Assembly: GCA_022559845.1 (NCBI GenBank)
Contig: CM040117.1
Span: 143,224,732-143,288,731, forward strand
Length of the DNA stretch: 64,000 nucleotides
DNA from: Amorphophallus konjac
Taxonomy: Eukaryota > Streptophyta > Magnoliopsida > Alismatales > Araceae
Direction: 5' to 3'
Shown here: in pieces, positions 34,600 through 46,428 of the stretch
Position numbering within the stretch: position 1 is the first letter of the stretch
Layout: each line of letters begins with the position of its first letter
Made by a program: the position numbers and the translations under genes
Notes under the pieces: generated by a model
The model's database searches: none
What the model was told of the DNA's origin: nothing
The model's input: only the letters and a program-made list of their open reading frames with translations

Positions 34600-35391
34600 G
34601 CTTTGTTCTTCGGGCTATAGTGGCCGCTCGCAAGGTGTTCGGGCGAATGCCTGACACACCCCGGGTTGCCGAATGAGTCGCGTAGGTGGCCGACGGGCCT
34701 TGGATTTGGCAAAGGGACAAGGGTAGATGTCCGTAGGGGCTGGGAGGAGGCACCTTGAATCGATAGGTCTTGCTTCATATTGTGTGCCATGTTTTACGGC
34801 TAGTTGTCAGAGTAGCCTCGGCTGGCCCGAGAGCTAAGTTCAGTGGCTAGTTGCCACGGGTCTGAGGGTCGGGGGTGGCCCTGACTTGCTTGGGGGTCGT
34901 TATAGGACCCAATTGGTGTACTGGAATCACGGGGTGGCCCGTGGATAGAAGGGTTGAAACACGTGCGCCTACAAGATGTTCGGTAGAATGCCGAACACGC
35001 GTATGTGAGCCGTACACGCGTACTACGGCCCTCCTGAGCCTGTGGTTGACCTATTTGGGTCTCCCTTTGACCTTGGAGGGTTGAAGGAAGGCGTCCCGGG
35101 GTAGGCCCCTGGCCTTTTCACTAGGTGCCACGTGGTGTGGCTAGTAGTCGGAGTATCCCCAGGATGGGCCAGGTGGTCGTGTAGAAGGCGGGCAAAGTCC
35201 GCAACTTAGGAGTCGGGAGTGGTCCCGATCGATTGCTAGTGCCACCGTACGCTTTGGCTAGCGGGTTGGGGCCGTTGGTCGGGCCCACTGGGTTGTCGGA
35301 GGGGCTGGGTAGCCCATGCCTTGAAGGTGTTCGAGGAAATTCCTGAACCCTTATTTCTGGGTATTTTGCTGGGGAAATAGTCCGGGTATAA
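34600..35391. repeat. Degenerate tandem repeat of about 345 bp
   Basis: Motifs gtgttcgggcgaatgcctga (34636), tgttcggtagaatgccgaac (34978) and gtgttcgaggaaattcctga (35327) recur at intervals near 345 bp. Between them lie related ctagttg/ctagtag and gtcgggggtggccc/gtcgggagtggtcc segments in the same order. Each recurring motif is itself a small inverted repeat. Confidence 0.5.
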
Positions 35392-35546
35392 CAAATGCCC
35401 CCCCACGGGTCGTGCGTCGGAGGCGGAGACGAGGGTGTACGGCCCGTGAACCTCTCCTTTTGAGTTGTTCTAGTTGCATTTTGACGTTTCATATACTTGT
35501 GATTTGCTGTATTGCATGTGTTGAATTTCTGGCCTACTGACCATTT

Positions 35547-37208
35547 TTGTGTTATGTCTTGCAACTATGGCCCGGGGACGAGATGGTCCCAAGGCGTGTG
35601 GTCCGGGAGGAGGACCACTGGGTGAGGAGGACCGAGCGGCCCATGCCCCTTTTGGGCCCGCCAGTCATCACTACGGCCAACATGGAGCAGCTTGATGGTG
35701 GGCAGACAGTTGTGGCAGAGGGCCCCGCCGGCGAGCGTGGCAACGGGGTTGGGGTTGTGGAGCTGGCCCGTGCGTCGGAGGTGGGCGGGCTATACATTTA
35801 TGACCGCAGCTATGGCTATCTAGTGGAGTTCCCTCTGGAACGACACTTGTTTGAGTTTATCAGGCACTTCATCTCGTCAGGCCTGGAGGAGAGTGACTCA
35901 CGGGTTGCTGGAGCCCGTCGTCGACTGGAGCGGGCGATCTTGGTGGGCCGAGACAGCTTGCACGGAATTGTCCTTTACGGCTTCCCGAGTTTCTCTGTGG
36001 ATTACTGGCGGCAGAGTCAGTTTCCTAGTGCTGAGTGCCTGGGCTTGTTCAGCAGAGCAGACTAGTTCAGAGTCCGCACCAGAGTGATGGGTCCCGCCTT
36101 CTGGGATTTACATGGGCACCATCGAGCAGAGATAGAGGGCAGTCTAGGATTAGCACTGTAGCCATCAGGGCTGGAGTATGCTGGGGAAGGCTATGACGAC
36201 CATAGCCTTTTGTCCGGGATTCTACGATAGACCGCCGTTAGCTAGTATGGCCGCTGGGCAGTGATTTTGTCACACAGGTACCGCCAGGGAGCTACCGAGT
36301 GGTTGATTGGTATAGTACACCACTACCGGGTGCTGCTAGACCAAGTTGATATCCGATATGCTGTGACTGCGACTGTGTATGGGTATCCTTGCTACACAGG
36401 ACTTCTACAGGCATTGACAGAGCACTTCAAGCACAGGTGGAACACCGTGGCAACGCCTGAGGGAGAGACCTCGTTAGACCTGTGCTCCCTATGCAGGATC
36501 TCTGGGTTGCTGATTAGCGGCGAGGGGTACGAGGAGGTAGTGCTGGATGACCTCCACTGTTGCCACACTGACGGACATGGGTGATACCAGGTTTCTTACA
36601 GCTACCGATATTTGCTGAAAACCTGGAGGGACTTAGCCTTGGCTAGGAAAGAAAGAGCGATGCAGACTCCGAGGGCGCCGCTGAACGTGTGGATTCGCCA
36701 CCTTTATGACGGACCCTTTTGCTTTCACTAGGAGTTCACGAGGGACCAGAGCCCCTGGGAGGAGTACACAGAGGTGGAGCTGCGCTTTGGGACATACACG
36801 AGGTATATCTATGCACCAGAGAACAGGTGGAACCCCCAGAGGCTGCCGGACGTGACCCACTTGGCCGCGTACTTGGCATACTAGTTGGCGACATTTGTGG
36901 TCCCCCACGGGGAGGATGGCTAGCTGAGAGTAGAGCTGTTGTGGCCTACGTGCCAACTGGCAGAGGGACGGAGGTTGGCCTTAGCCCCAGCAACTTTGGC
37001 TAATATCTATCAGGGACTGGGGGTACTGACGGCGCAGCCGGCGCCACGTGAGCGGAGCCTGCTTCTGTCGACTCACTACCTCAGTGCATGGGCTGGGCTA
37101 CTATTCCTAGGGTTGGTGTCTTGCGGGTCCGTAGCAAACCAGGCGGCACCTTTGTTGTTTAGCTTCACCGGACAGTCAGATGGGGACGCAGTTGTGCAGC
37201 TATAGAAG
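35547..37208 (+). pseudogene. Plant mobile domain (PMD)-type gene, N-terminal part
   Basis: One frame carries recognisable PMD-type sequence from about 35547 to 37208. The anchors are a LLQALTEHFKHRWNTVATPE block followed by GETSLDLCSLCRISGL (36402-36510) and LAEGRRLALAPATLANIYQG (36958-37017). These are the classic PMD features of a variable helix, a GE motif and an LAPA...IY helix. At least nine in-frame stops occur (for example 36063, 36582, 36882, 36921 and 37203), but the frame does not shift. PMD proteins include host regulators (MAIN/MAIL1) and many transposon-carried versions; which this is cannot be settled here. Element D interrupts it after 37208, and the same frame resumes at 45412. 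Start codon choice (35547 or 35566) is uncertain. Confidence 0.65.
37204..37208. repeat. Target-site duplication agaag, left copy
   Basis: The pentamer agaag recurs at 45412-45416 after element D. Confidence 0.9.
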
Positions 37209-39928
37209 CGATGAGGACATCACCAGCAATTTTATATGATCGAGGATCCCGATACTCGCCGCCTAAGCTACATCTTGTTCACCACGTTATTTCGAGTCCT
37301 ATGATGTAATTTTCATTTTCTACTCATGTAATTTGCCTTTTATTTGAGTCTTGTACCTAGGTTATTAAGTCATTTCCCTAAGTTCGAGTCTCATTAGGCT
37401 ATGGTGCTTGCTATTGGGCCTATTTCTTTGGGCTAGGCCCATGGGCGCACCCCCCTTCCTTGGTTATCTGTTAGTATGTTAAAAGTCAGGGTCTTATATG
37501 TAAAAGTGGGTTTCCTATAAATAGGACCCCAATCCCTCAGTTGTAAGCTAAGGAATATTTGAGTAAAAAAACTTGCCACAAGAATTGTGCCCCCCCCTCT
37601 CTCTAGCTCTCTCTCTCTACTTCTCTCTCTCTCTCTAAAGGGGGTGAACCCCATTCTCTCTCCTCCCCACCCCAAATTTGAAATTCACTCTCTCTCCTCC
37701 CTATTCACCTCTAATTAAGACCCCTCCCCCTTCCCCATACCTCCCATTTAAGTCCCCTCCAACCCCTAGGTGGAATCCCTTTCTCCTAGGCACCTCTCCC
37801 TCCTCCCAAGCAACCTTTCCCCTTCCCCATACAACCTTTCATTTTCCCAAGGGAGAATCCCTTCTCCCAAGCACCCCTTCCTCTCCCCAACACAACCCTT
37901 CCCCTTCCCAAAGCAACATTAAACCCCATTAACCTCTCATTCAAACCAAAGGAGAGAGATCTCCCTCTCTCTCTCTCTATCCCAACCCAAATTCGCAGCT
38001 CCCCCTTCCTCCACCTGCTAGACCATCTTCCAGCCCCCATTCTGCCCCTCCCACACCTTAGATCACCCTATACCAGACCCCCACACAGCCCGGGGTCGCC
38101 CCCCACACACATCCACCCCATCTCCCACCCCATCTACCCCATTTTCTATATACTAGTGAGCAGCTGCAGTTCTGCAGAACCGCCCCCCCTGTTGCAGCAT
38201 TGCCCACGACCTCATCCTGGATCTCCTGGGGGCGTGACCTACATCGTCGGAAAGATCTCCAAGTCAACTTCACAGGCGAGGTGGAATCATCCCATTCCGA
38301 CGTCGCTACAGTTCGTGGTGCCCGTTCTCCCTCGGCTGCGCAGATCTTCCCCTGTAGAGTACCAGAACCCGACTTGAAGCTGTACCACGACAAACGACGG
38401 AAGATTCAGACTACGAGACCTTCTGAAAAGTTCTTATTCCTCCAGTCCTCTACCAGGATCAAGAAGTGGAATTGCGTTCGGCGTCCGGAGGCCGGAGTTC
38501 TCATTTTCCTCCCTCGGTTGGTCGGGCCTGCCTCCCACAGTCTGCAGCGACCTACCTCCACTCTTCTGAGTCTCCCTATCCTCACCGACATTAGATGACT
38601 GCCCCGCCAATTTTTCTGCGAAGACGGCTCAACCACGGTTCCATAAATTCCGGCGGCTCGTGATTCAGAGCTCGGGAGGGGCCAGGATAGCTTCTGCAAG
38701 TCACTGTTCATATCAGGTAGTTGCTGCGGCAAGATTCTGCAACCCTGTTCAAACCTCCACCACGGCCACACCCTTCAACTTCTGGTGGCGCCACTTGGCC
38801 AAACCACGAGTCTTCCACCACCACCAACAAGCGGCATCCCGTTCGGCATCAGGAAGTGCCTTTCCCATTTTTTTTCTCCTAGGTGCGCAGACAGTTCTTT
38901 TAGGTCCTGCCCAAACAGTGCCTCACTCAACGGACTCCTCCTCACCACCCCGACATCCTCTAGTGCTGTTCTTGGTTGCTGCTCGAAGAAGACCCATCCA
39001 CGGACGTCCTCGACTTGGTCCCGCCTCATTCAGACTTCAGGAGCGGCCGTGGTGACTTCGGCCATCCGCTGCTGTCCCTGGGAACAGTCTGCTTCTGCAC
39101 GCAAGGGACCTGTTCCAGAGCCCGTCCCCACCGGCGACGACCTCGGGACCACCCACTAAAAATCACAGTCGTACCTGGGTACGTCAGCGACATTTTGGAG
39201 CAAGTCTCATTAAGTTCTGAGTCCAGGGGAACTCACAGAGGCGACTACATCGACCCCCTATCTTGCTGTCCCAGACCCGGGCAGATTCGGCCGGGTGCTC
39301 CGTCGGCGCGATCGAGCTTATCTCCCCTCCCCGCCTGGCCGGCTTAGCGCCCCTCCCTGTGCGGAGGTAGTGTTTGACTTGTAATACAAAAATCTCCACC
39401 CCAAGTCCACCCTCCTGTGTGAGGTGTAGTGATTGTAATTAACTAAACAGGATTCAAGCATCATCGGCGCGGCGTGCGGGTAGCCCACGCTTCCCCGCTC
39501 GCCCTCGTCTCCGGCCGGGATCGGCGTCCTCACGCCGATCAGGTGAGCTTCTGGCCACTCTTATTTGCTGGTTTATTACCATTGCTTAGCTTAGTATCAT
39601 TTTTTAGTTGCCCGTCGGTGGTGAGGTGAGCGCCCGATCCAAAACCATCAATTCGAGTGTCCGCCGCGGAGCGAGTTGTGAGAGAGCCGCTACATCCCAC
39701 GCCCGTGGCGTGCTGGCTGCCCACGGAGTTGGGGCATCCCTGGCCCATTGGGGTCCAACCTCAGCTGGCCATACCCTTGGAACATTGAGGTTCAACCCCG
39801 GACCCTCACCGCCTTCGCCGGTCCTCCTACGGACCCGAGTGTGCCAACGCGAGTGAATCCGCTTGTGTCACGTTGCCAAAATCGTTGTGTTGCTTGCAAT
39901 TCTAGGTTCAAGGGGTCGTGTCATATCA
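37209..39928 (+). repeat. 5' LTR of element D
   Basis: A 2720-bp LTR with TATA box 37516-37522, CT microsatellite near 37595-37640 and a C-rich leader. It contains the acacacatccacccc segment at which element A interrupted LTR H. Confidence 0.9.
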
Positions 39929-39930
39929 AA

Positions 39931-39942
39931 TGGTATCAGAGC
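39931..39942 (+). promoter_or_regulatory. Primer binding site, initiator Met tRNA (element D)
   Basis: TGGTATCAGAGC lies two bases after the 5' LTR. Confidence 0.92.
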
Positions 39943-40025
39943 AAGTTCACAACTTGTCTCTCTACAAGTTGGTCCTAGGGTGCATTCGCATTTAGAGTCA
40001 TTTTCGGGCCACCCAGTGCATCATC

Positions 40026-42781
40026 ATGTACACTCCACATTGGTTAAGTCCCCTCAACACGGCCATCCACAAGAGTCCGATTGACCCCCTCCTCATGGAC
40101 ATCATCCTAGAAGGAGACCTTAGTTTTGACGGATCCAATCCTAATGCCTACCTAAAGTGGGAGGCTACCATGGATAAACACTTTGATAGGACTAGGGTCT
40201 ATGGTCATGCTAGGGTCCGCAGGGCCACAGGGTGGCTTCGGGGACAAGCCAAGAAGGAGTGGGAACGCATAGTGAGCTTAAGAAGGATTTGGAGGCAAGA
40301 ACCCATAGGATCATGGGAAGAGGTGAAGATTGAGCTTAGGAAGATCTACGCTCCCCGACCCTCCCACTCCTACCTTGAGGTTAGGAAGAACTACGCTCCC
40401 CGACCTTCCCACTCCTACCTTGAGAACCATAACCCCATGAGCACTCTCACTCCACCTTTCCCTCCCAGTCAACCCAAGACCTCCCTTAGGGTCCAATCTC
40501 CACCACCCCAAATGATTCCAATCCCGATCACCACCACCATTAAAACCAAATTTGCCACCACCCAACCCAACATTCCCCATCAAACCCACACCCCACAAGC
40601 TTCCACAAATCCTCATCCCACCCATTTCCAAAAGGAACTTACGGAGGTGACCGAAGACTATGAGGCTCCCCTAGATTGGGAAGAAGAATATGAGGCCCAA
40701 ATAGGTCAAGAGAACTCATTCCTACCCAAGGAAGACCCATTGAGCAAATGGGGTGCACCCTCCCCCATGAGTTACAAGATGCCCAACCTAGGCCTCCACT
40801 TCTACCCCTCCCCATCCTATCCCAAGTCCCCCATTACCCACCACCCCAAAAGAGCCATATGCCAGTCTTCATCACCCCACAAACAATGGACTTACTCACC
40901 TCCTTGGTAGAGGAAACCATGATCCCCATACCTGACCCCATAGTGGTGAATACTCTGGACCCAACCCCCGCCATGGAGATCACCCATGTCCAGGAAGAAG
41001 AAGAAACTTCACATGGTGGACTTCACCTTACACCACCCTCCCTAGTAGGGGCCGAGCTCATCTTAGGAGAACCCCTTTCACGTTGGCTAAAGGAGAACCC
41101 ATTTAGAGATCTCATGGCCCATGTCTGCCCTCCTATGGAACAATACCTCCCTATAGTACCCTTACCCACCTACCACACCATAGTCCAATCATCCTATCAG
41201 GTGGAGACATTAGGGGACTTTCTTAAGGGTATAGCTTGGCAAATGGAGCTAACTGACCTGTTGACCACTGTAGCCGACCAACCTAGGAGCCTTGACCTCC
41301 TACACCTATGTGTCGGATCCATCTCCTCCACTTACACTATGGGTTGCTACACTAGTGACCTTCTGTTATTCCTCCCTACACCCGAGGAGCCCGATGCTCT
41401 CCACAAATTAGAGATGCTTATTTCGGGTAGGATGCCAAGCCCGCCATTTATGACCAACCAACCCGCCAAGGACTTCGGTTCAAATACTACATTTGAGGAG
41501 GAGGACTCACCATCATTTGAAAACCTTGAGGAGATGGAATACCCCTTCCTTGGAAGCACATTCCATGACTCCTTCGATCCCTTCCTATACCCACCCACCT
41601 TACTCACCACCAACCTGTCCCTATCCCATCCAACCTTATCGGACCAAGCCCACCCCATGATGCATACCTTCTTTGACCGCTTCGACCCTTATAAGTGGGA
41701 GCTCAAAGACCACCCCATACCCACACACATGGTCGTCACCCGTAGGATAGGAATGCACCCATCTTGGCATATCACATCATTCGACAAGGGTCACAAGTCC
41801 AGCCCTCCCATACACGTCACACACAGTCTAGGCCCAATGCATGACTGGCCCACATTTGGATGTGCTGGTCCACCCACATTCGTCATAGCCATTACGCATG
41901 AATGGAGCATACATGGATGTCCGGGTCCTCCGGTAACTAACGCCACCATGCACGATATGTCCACCTATGGTTGCCCCGGCCCCCCAGAGTCCATGAAAGT
42001 CTTCATCACATCTATGCATGATATGTCTATGTACGGTTGCCCCGGTCCACCTTTGCATACTATCCTCTTCCACACCCACTCACTGCATCATAGTGCATGG
42101 CATACACATTCCTGCAAGCATCTAACAATGAGCGGTGAGGTTCACAAAGAGCGGGCAAAAGCTTGCGAGCGCCACTTGGAATTCCAAGTAGGCAATCTGG
42201 TGATGATGGCATTGGAGTGGCTCTACCCTAGGGTCACCTCCAATTCGAGGGCACGTGGACTTGGACCTTCCCAAGTTCCAAGTGATTTTGGCAACCCGGC
42301 CATCGGGTTGGACTTACTAATGGGTTTTGGGATTCACCCCATTATCCACATGGCAGATCCGGCACCCTATATGGGCACCGCGGTGGATCCTAGTGAGTGC
42401 CTCGAGCCTTTATCTTCCTTTGAGAGGGACACCCTCGGAGAGCCACCAAAAAATGGCCTGAGAGTCCGACGTGTGCACACGAAGGCAATACTAGGCAAGC
42501 AGGGTCCCATCACCAGCAAGAGGGTGCGCCTGAGCCACCTCGAGAGGATGAGGGACCGTCCCCTGGTTGCGGACGCAGGGTTGAGTTTGGAAGTTGAGGC
42601 TCACTCTGAGTTTCTGGAGAGGACCACTTCCCCGGTGGGCCCATACTCGACAGAGTCGAGTTTTCCGCACCCCGAGGGTATGATGAGGACATCACCAGCA
42701 ATTTCATATGATCGAGGATCCCGATACTCGCCGCCTAAGCTACATCTTGTTCACCACGTTATTTCGAGTCCTATGATGTAA
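40026..42781 (+). pseudogene. Gag / proline-rich / integrase-tail hybrid ORF of element D
   Basis: Homologue of the C ORF. The ATG frame is open from 40026 to 40910, without the stop that C has at 13685. A 1-bp deletion near 40744 (gagcaaatg against gagccaaatg in C) then moves the rest into another frame. That frame is open from before 40748 to 42781, so the two parts overlap. The second part ends 101 bp inside the 3' LTR. It carries the Gag-like start, the doubled APRPSHSYLE unit, the Pro-rich core, four to five GCPGPP-type repeats (about 41830-42050), HLEFQVGNLVMM, and a tail with PYSTESS that is shared with F. Because C and D are broken at different single sites, the family ancestor evidently had one uninterrupted ORF of more than 870 codons. 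Confidence 0.75.
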
Positions 42782-45411
42782 TTTTCATTTTCTACTCATG
42801 TAATTTGCCTTTTATTTGAGTCTTGTACCTAGGTTATTAAGTCATTTCCCTAAGTTCGAGTCTCATTAGGCTATGGTGCTTGCTATTGGGCCTATTTCTT
42901 TGGGCTAGGCCCATGGGCGCACCCCCCCCTTCCTTGGTTATCTGTTAGTATGTTAAAAGTCAGGGTCTTATATGTTAAAGTGGGTTTCTTATAAATAGGA
43001 CCCCAATCCCTCAGTTGTAAGCTAAGGAATATTTGAGTAAAAAAACTTGCCACAAGAATTGTGCCCCCCCCTCTCTCTAGCTCTCTCTCTCTCTACTTCT
43101 CTATCTCTCTCTAAAGGGGGCGAACACCATTCTCTCTCCTCCCCACCCCAAATTCGAAATTCACTCTCTCTCCTCCCTATTCACCTCTAATTAAGACCCC
43201 TCCCCCTTCCCCATACCTCCCATTTAAGTCCCCTCCAACCCCTAGGTGGAATCCCTTTCTCCTAGGCACCTCTCCCTCCTCCCAAGCAACCTTTCCCCTT
43301 CCCCATACAACCTTTCATTTTCCCAAGGGAGAATCCCTTCTCCTAAGCACCCCTTCCTCTCCCCAACACAACCCTTCCCCTTCCCAAAGCAACATTAAAC
43401 CCCATTAACCTCTCATTCAAACCAAAGGAGAGAGATCTCCCTCTCTCTCTCTATCCCAACCCAAATTCGCAGCTCCCCCTTCCTCCACCTGCTAGACCAT
43501 CTTCCAGCCCCCATTCTGCCCCTCCCACACCTTAGATCACCCTATACCAGACCCCCACACAGCCCGGGGTCGCCCCCCACACACATCCACCCCATCTCTC
43601 ACCCCATCTACCCCATTTTCTATATACTAGTGAGCAGCTGCAGTTCTGCAGAACCGCCCCCCCTGTTGCAGCATCGCCCACGACCTCATCCCGGAGCTCC
43701 TAGGGGCGTAGCCTACATCGTCGGAAAGATCTCCAAGTCAACTTCTCAGGTGAGGTGGAATCATCCCATTCCGACGTTGCTACAGTTCGTGGTGCCCGTT
43801 CTCCCTCGGCTGCGCAGATCTTCCCCTGCAGAGTACCAGAACCCGACTTGAAGCTGTACCACGACAAACGACGGAAGATTCAGACTATGAGACCTTCTGC
43901 AAAGTTCTTCTTCCTACAGTCCTCTACCAGGATCAAGAAGCAGAACTGCGTTCGGCATCCGGAGGCCGGAGTTCTGGTTTTCCTCCCTCGGTTGGTCGGG
44001 CCTGCCTCCCACAGTCTGCAGCGACCTACCTCCACTCTTCTGAGTCTCCCCGCCCTCACTGACATCAGACGACTACCTTGCCAGTTTTGCTACGAAGAGG
44101 TCTCAACCACAGTTCCATAAATTCTGGCGGCTTGTGATTCAGAGCTCGGGAGCGGCCAGGATAGCTTCTGCAAGTCACTGTTCATATCAGGTAGTTGCTG
44201 CGGCCAGATTCTGCCACCCTGTTCGAACCTCCACCACGGCCACACCCTTCAACATCTGGTGGTGCCACTTGGCCGAGAGCGGAAACCACGAGTCTTCCAC
44301 TACCACCAACAAGCAGCATCCCGTTCGGCATCAGGAAGTGCCTTTCCCATTTTTTTTCTCCCGGGCGCGCAGACCGTTCTTTTAGGTCCTGCCCCGACAG
44401 TGCCTCACTCAACGGACTCCTCGTCACCGGCCCGACATCCTCTAGTGCAGTTCTTGGTTTCTGCTCGAAGAAGACTCATCCACGGACGTCCTCGACTTGG
44501 TCCCGCCTCATTCGGACTTCAGGAGCTGCCGTGGTGACTTCAGCCATCCGCTGCTGTCCCTGGGAACAGTCTGCTTCTGCACGCAAGGGACCTGTTCCAG
44601 AGACCATCCCTGCCGGCGACGACCTCGGGACTGCCCACTAAAAATCACAGTCATACCTGGGTACGTCAGCGACATTTTGGCACAAGTCTCATTAAGTTCT
44701 GAGTTCAGGGGAGCTCACAGCGGCGACTACATCGACCCCCTGTCTTGCTGTCCCAGACCCGGGCAGATTCGGCCGGGTGCTCCGTCGGCGCGATCGAGCT
44801 TATCTCCCCTCCCCGCCTGGCCGGCTTAGCACCCCTCCCTGTGCGGAGGTAGTGTTTGACTTGTAATACAAAAATCCCCACCCCAAGTCCACCCTCCTGT
44901 GTGAGGTGTAGTGATTGTAATTAACTAAACATGATTCAAGCATCATCGGCGCGACGTGCGGGTAGCCCACGCTTCCCCGCTCGCCCTCGTCTCCGGCCGG
45001 GATCGGCGTCCTCACGCCGATCAGGTGAGCTTCTGGCCACTCTTCTTTGCTGGTTTATTACCATTGCTTAGCTTAGTATCATTTTTTTAGTTGCCCGTCG
45101 GTGGTGAGGCGAGCGCCCGATCCAAAACCATCAATTCGAGTGTCCGCCGCGGAGCGAGTTGTGAGAGAGCCGCTACATCCCACGCCCGTGGCGTGCTGGC
45201 CGCCCATGGAATTGGGGCATCCCTGGCCCATTGGGGTCCAACCTCAGCTGGCCATACCCTTGGAACATTGAGGTTCAACCCCGGACCCTCACCGCCATCG
45301 CCGGTCCTCCTACGGACCCGAGTGTGCCAACGCGAGTGAATCCGCTTGTGTCACGTTGCCAAAATCGTTGTGTTGCTTGCAATTCTAGGTCCAAGGGGTC
45401 GTGTCACATCA
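42681..45411 (+). repeat. 3' LTR of element D
   Basis: A 2731-bp copy of the D 5' LTR, starting TGATGAGG after ccccgagggta and ending CACATCA. TATA-type ttataaatagg at about 42989-42999. Confidence 0.9.
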
Positions 45412-46428
45412 AGAAGGCTAGGAGAGTTTTGTGTTACTTGCTTGGAAGGGGCGATGAGGGTATTCCCTTTGACGGTGCCACGAGGGACTCCCACCGGATC
45501 ATGGTGCCTTCGGATGGTGGGGCGGCCTGCGCCCTACCTTACCAGTAGGAGTTGGACGCATCATTGTAGACAGAGTGGGTGATGAGCACCTGACCAGCGG
45601 TGCTGCCTTTACACCGGTCTGTGACGAACTTCTTAGAGACGTACTACCCGCACAGGTTCGCTCAGAACTTTGGGTACGACCAGGGGATCCCGCCGAACCA
45701 GGAGTTTCCTTTGGCGGGTCATCAGTACAGAGGCCGGGACACCCATTTACTAGCCGCGGCGTGGTGGGACTTTTACTGTCGCCGAGAGACGGAGCCACTA
45801 CCGACACCTGTGCCGGGGCGCAGGGGACGGTTTGATGTCCACTACGTCAGGTGGTGGTTTGAGCATAGTCATCAGTACTGACAGAAGGCCTCAGCGATCC
45901 GAAAAGCCGAGGAGACCTGTCTCTTGAGAGAGGATCTGCCACTCATTGCACTAGATGATGGGTATCTTTGGGCTCGCTTTTCTATGATCCTCCGGGAGGT
46001 CGAGAGGCTGGCGCAGCAGGCGCCCCGGGGGAGCCGGGGCTCTTTGTCGACGGGGCGGAGTGGCAACGGGGCACTGAAGCCCCTCAAGTAGGCGCGGGCG
46101 GTGCCTGGAGGTACTAGAGTCTGGGCACCTCGACCCGGGACGTTGAGGACTTGGTGGACCCAATTTTTGGCTGACTGCGGGTTCGAGCGGCGGGGTTCGC
46201 TGGACCGAGTGCTCCCTGAGGGGAGCTTTGCAGATACGGCGGTTAACGACTGGAGGCATCATATTGCCCACGCGATCGGGTCAGCTGGACCTGTAGAGCT
46301 CGTGTCCCTCATTGAGTGCGCCTGCACCCTGAGGAACGTGAAGGAGGCAATCGCGAAGGCCGCACGGGTTGTGGGTTCGAAGCCAGAGCAGCTAGTTCCT
46401 CTGCCACTGACCCCCTTCGTGACTTCAG
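45412..46428 (+). pseudogene. PMD-type gene, C-terminal half of the PMD exon
   Basis: The frame left at 37208 resumes here. At about 45630-45670 it shows PHRFAQNFGYDQGIP, a typical PMD C-terminal motif, then GRFDVHYVRWWFEHSH (about 45820-45875), then a helical region ending at TPFVTSG. In-frame stops occur near 45540, 45567, 45591, 45880 and 46089; again no frameshift is needed. The exon ends with cttcag/gtaag at 46428/46429, leaving a phase-1 split codon. Confidence 0.65.

Larger units (their letters stand above)
37209..45411 (+). mobile_element. Complete non-autonomous Ty3/gypsy element D, inserted in the PMD gene
   Basis: LTRs at 37209-39928 and 42681-45411, perfect duplications agaag, iMet primer site at 39931-39942, and the same interior plan as C. 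The first LTR starts CG instead of TG (37209 C), and its last bases read tcatatca where the 3' LTR has tcacatca. Total length is 8203 bp. Interior identity to C is high except for a divergent block near 41560-41830. Confidence 0.9.
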
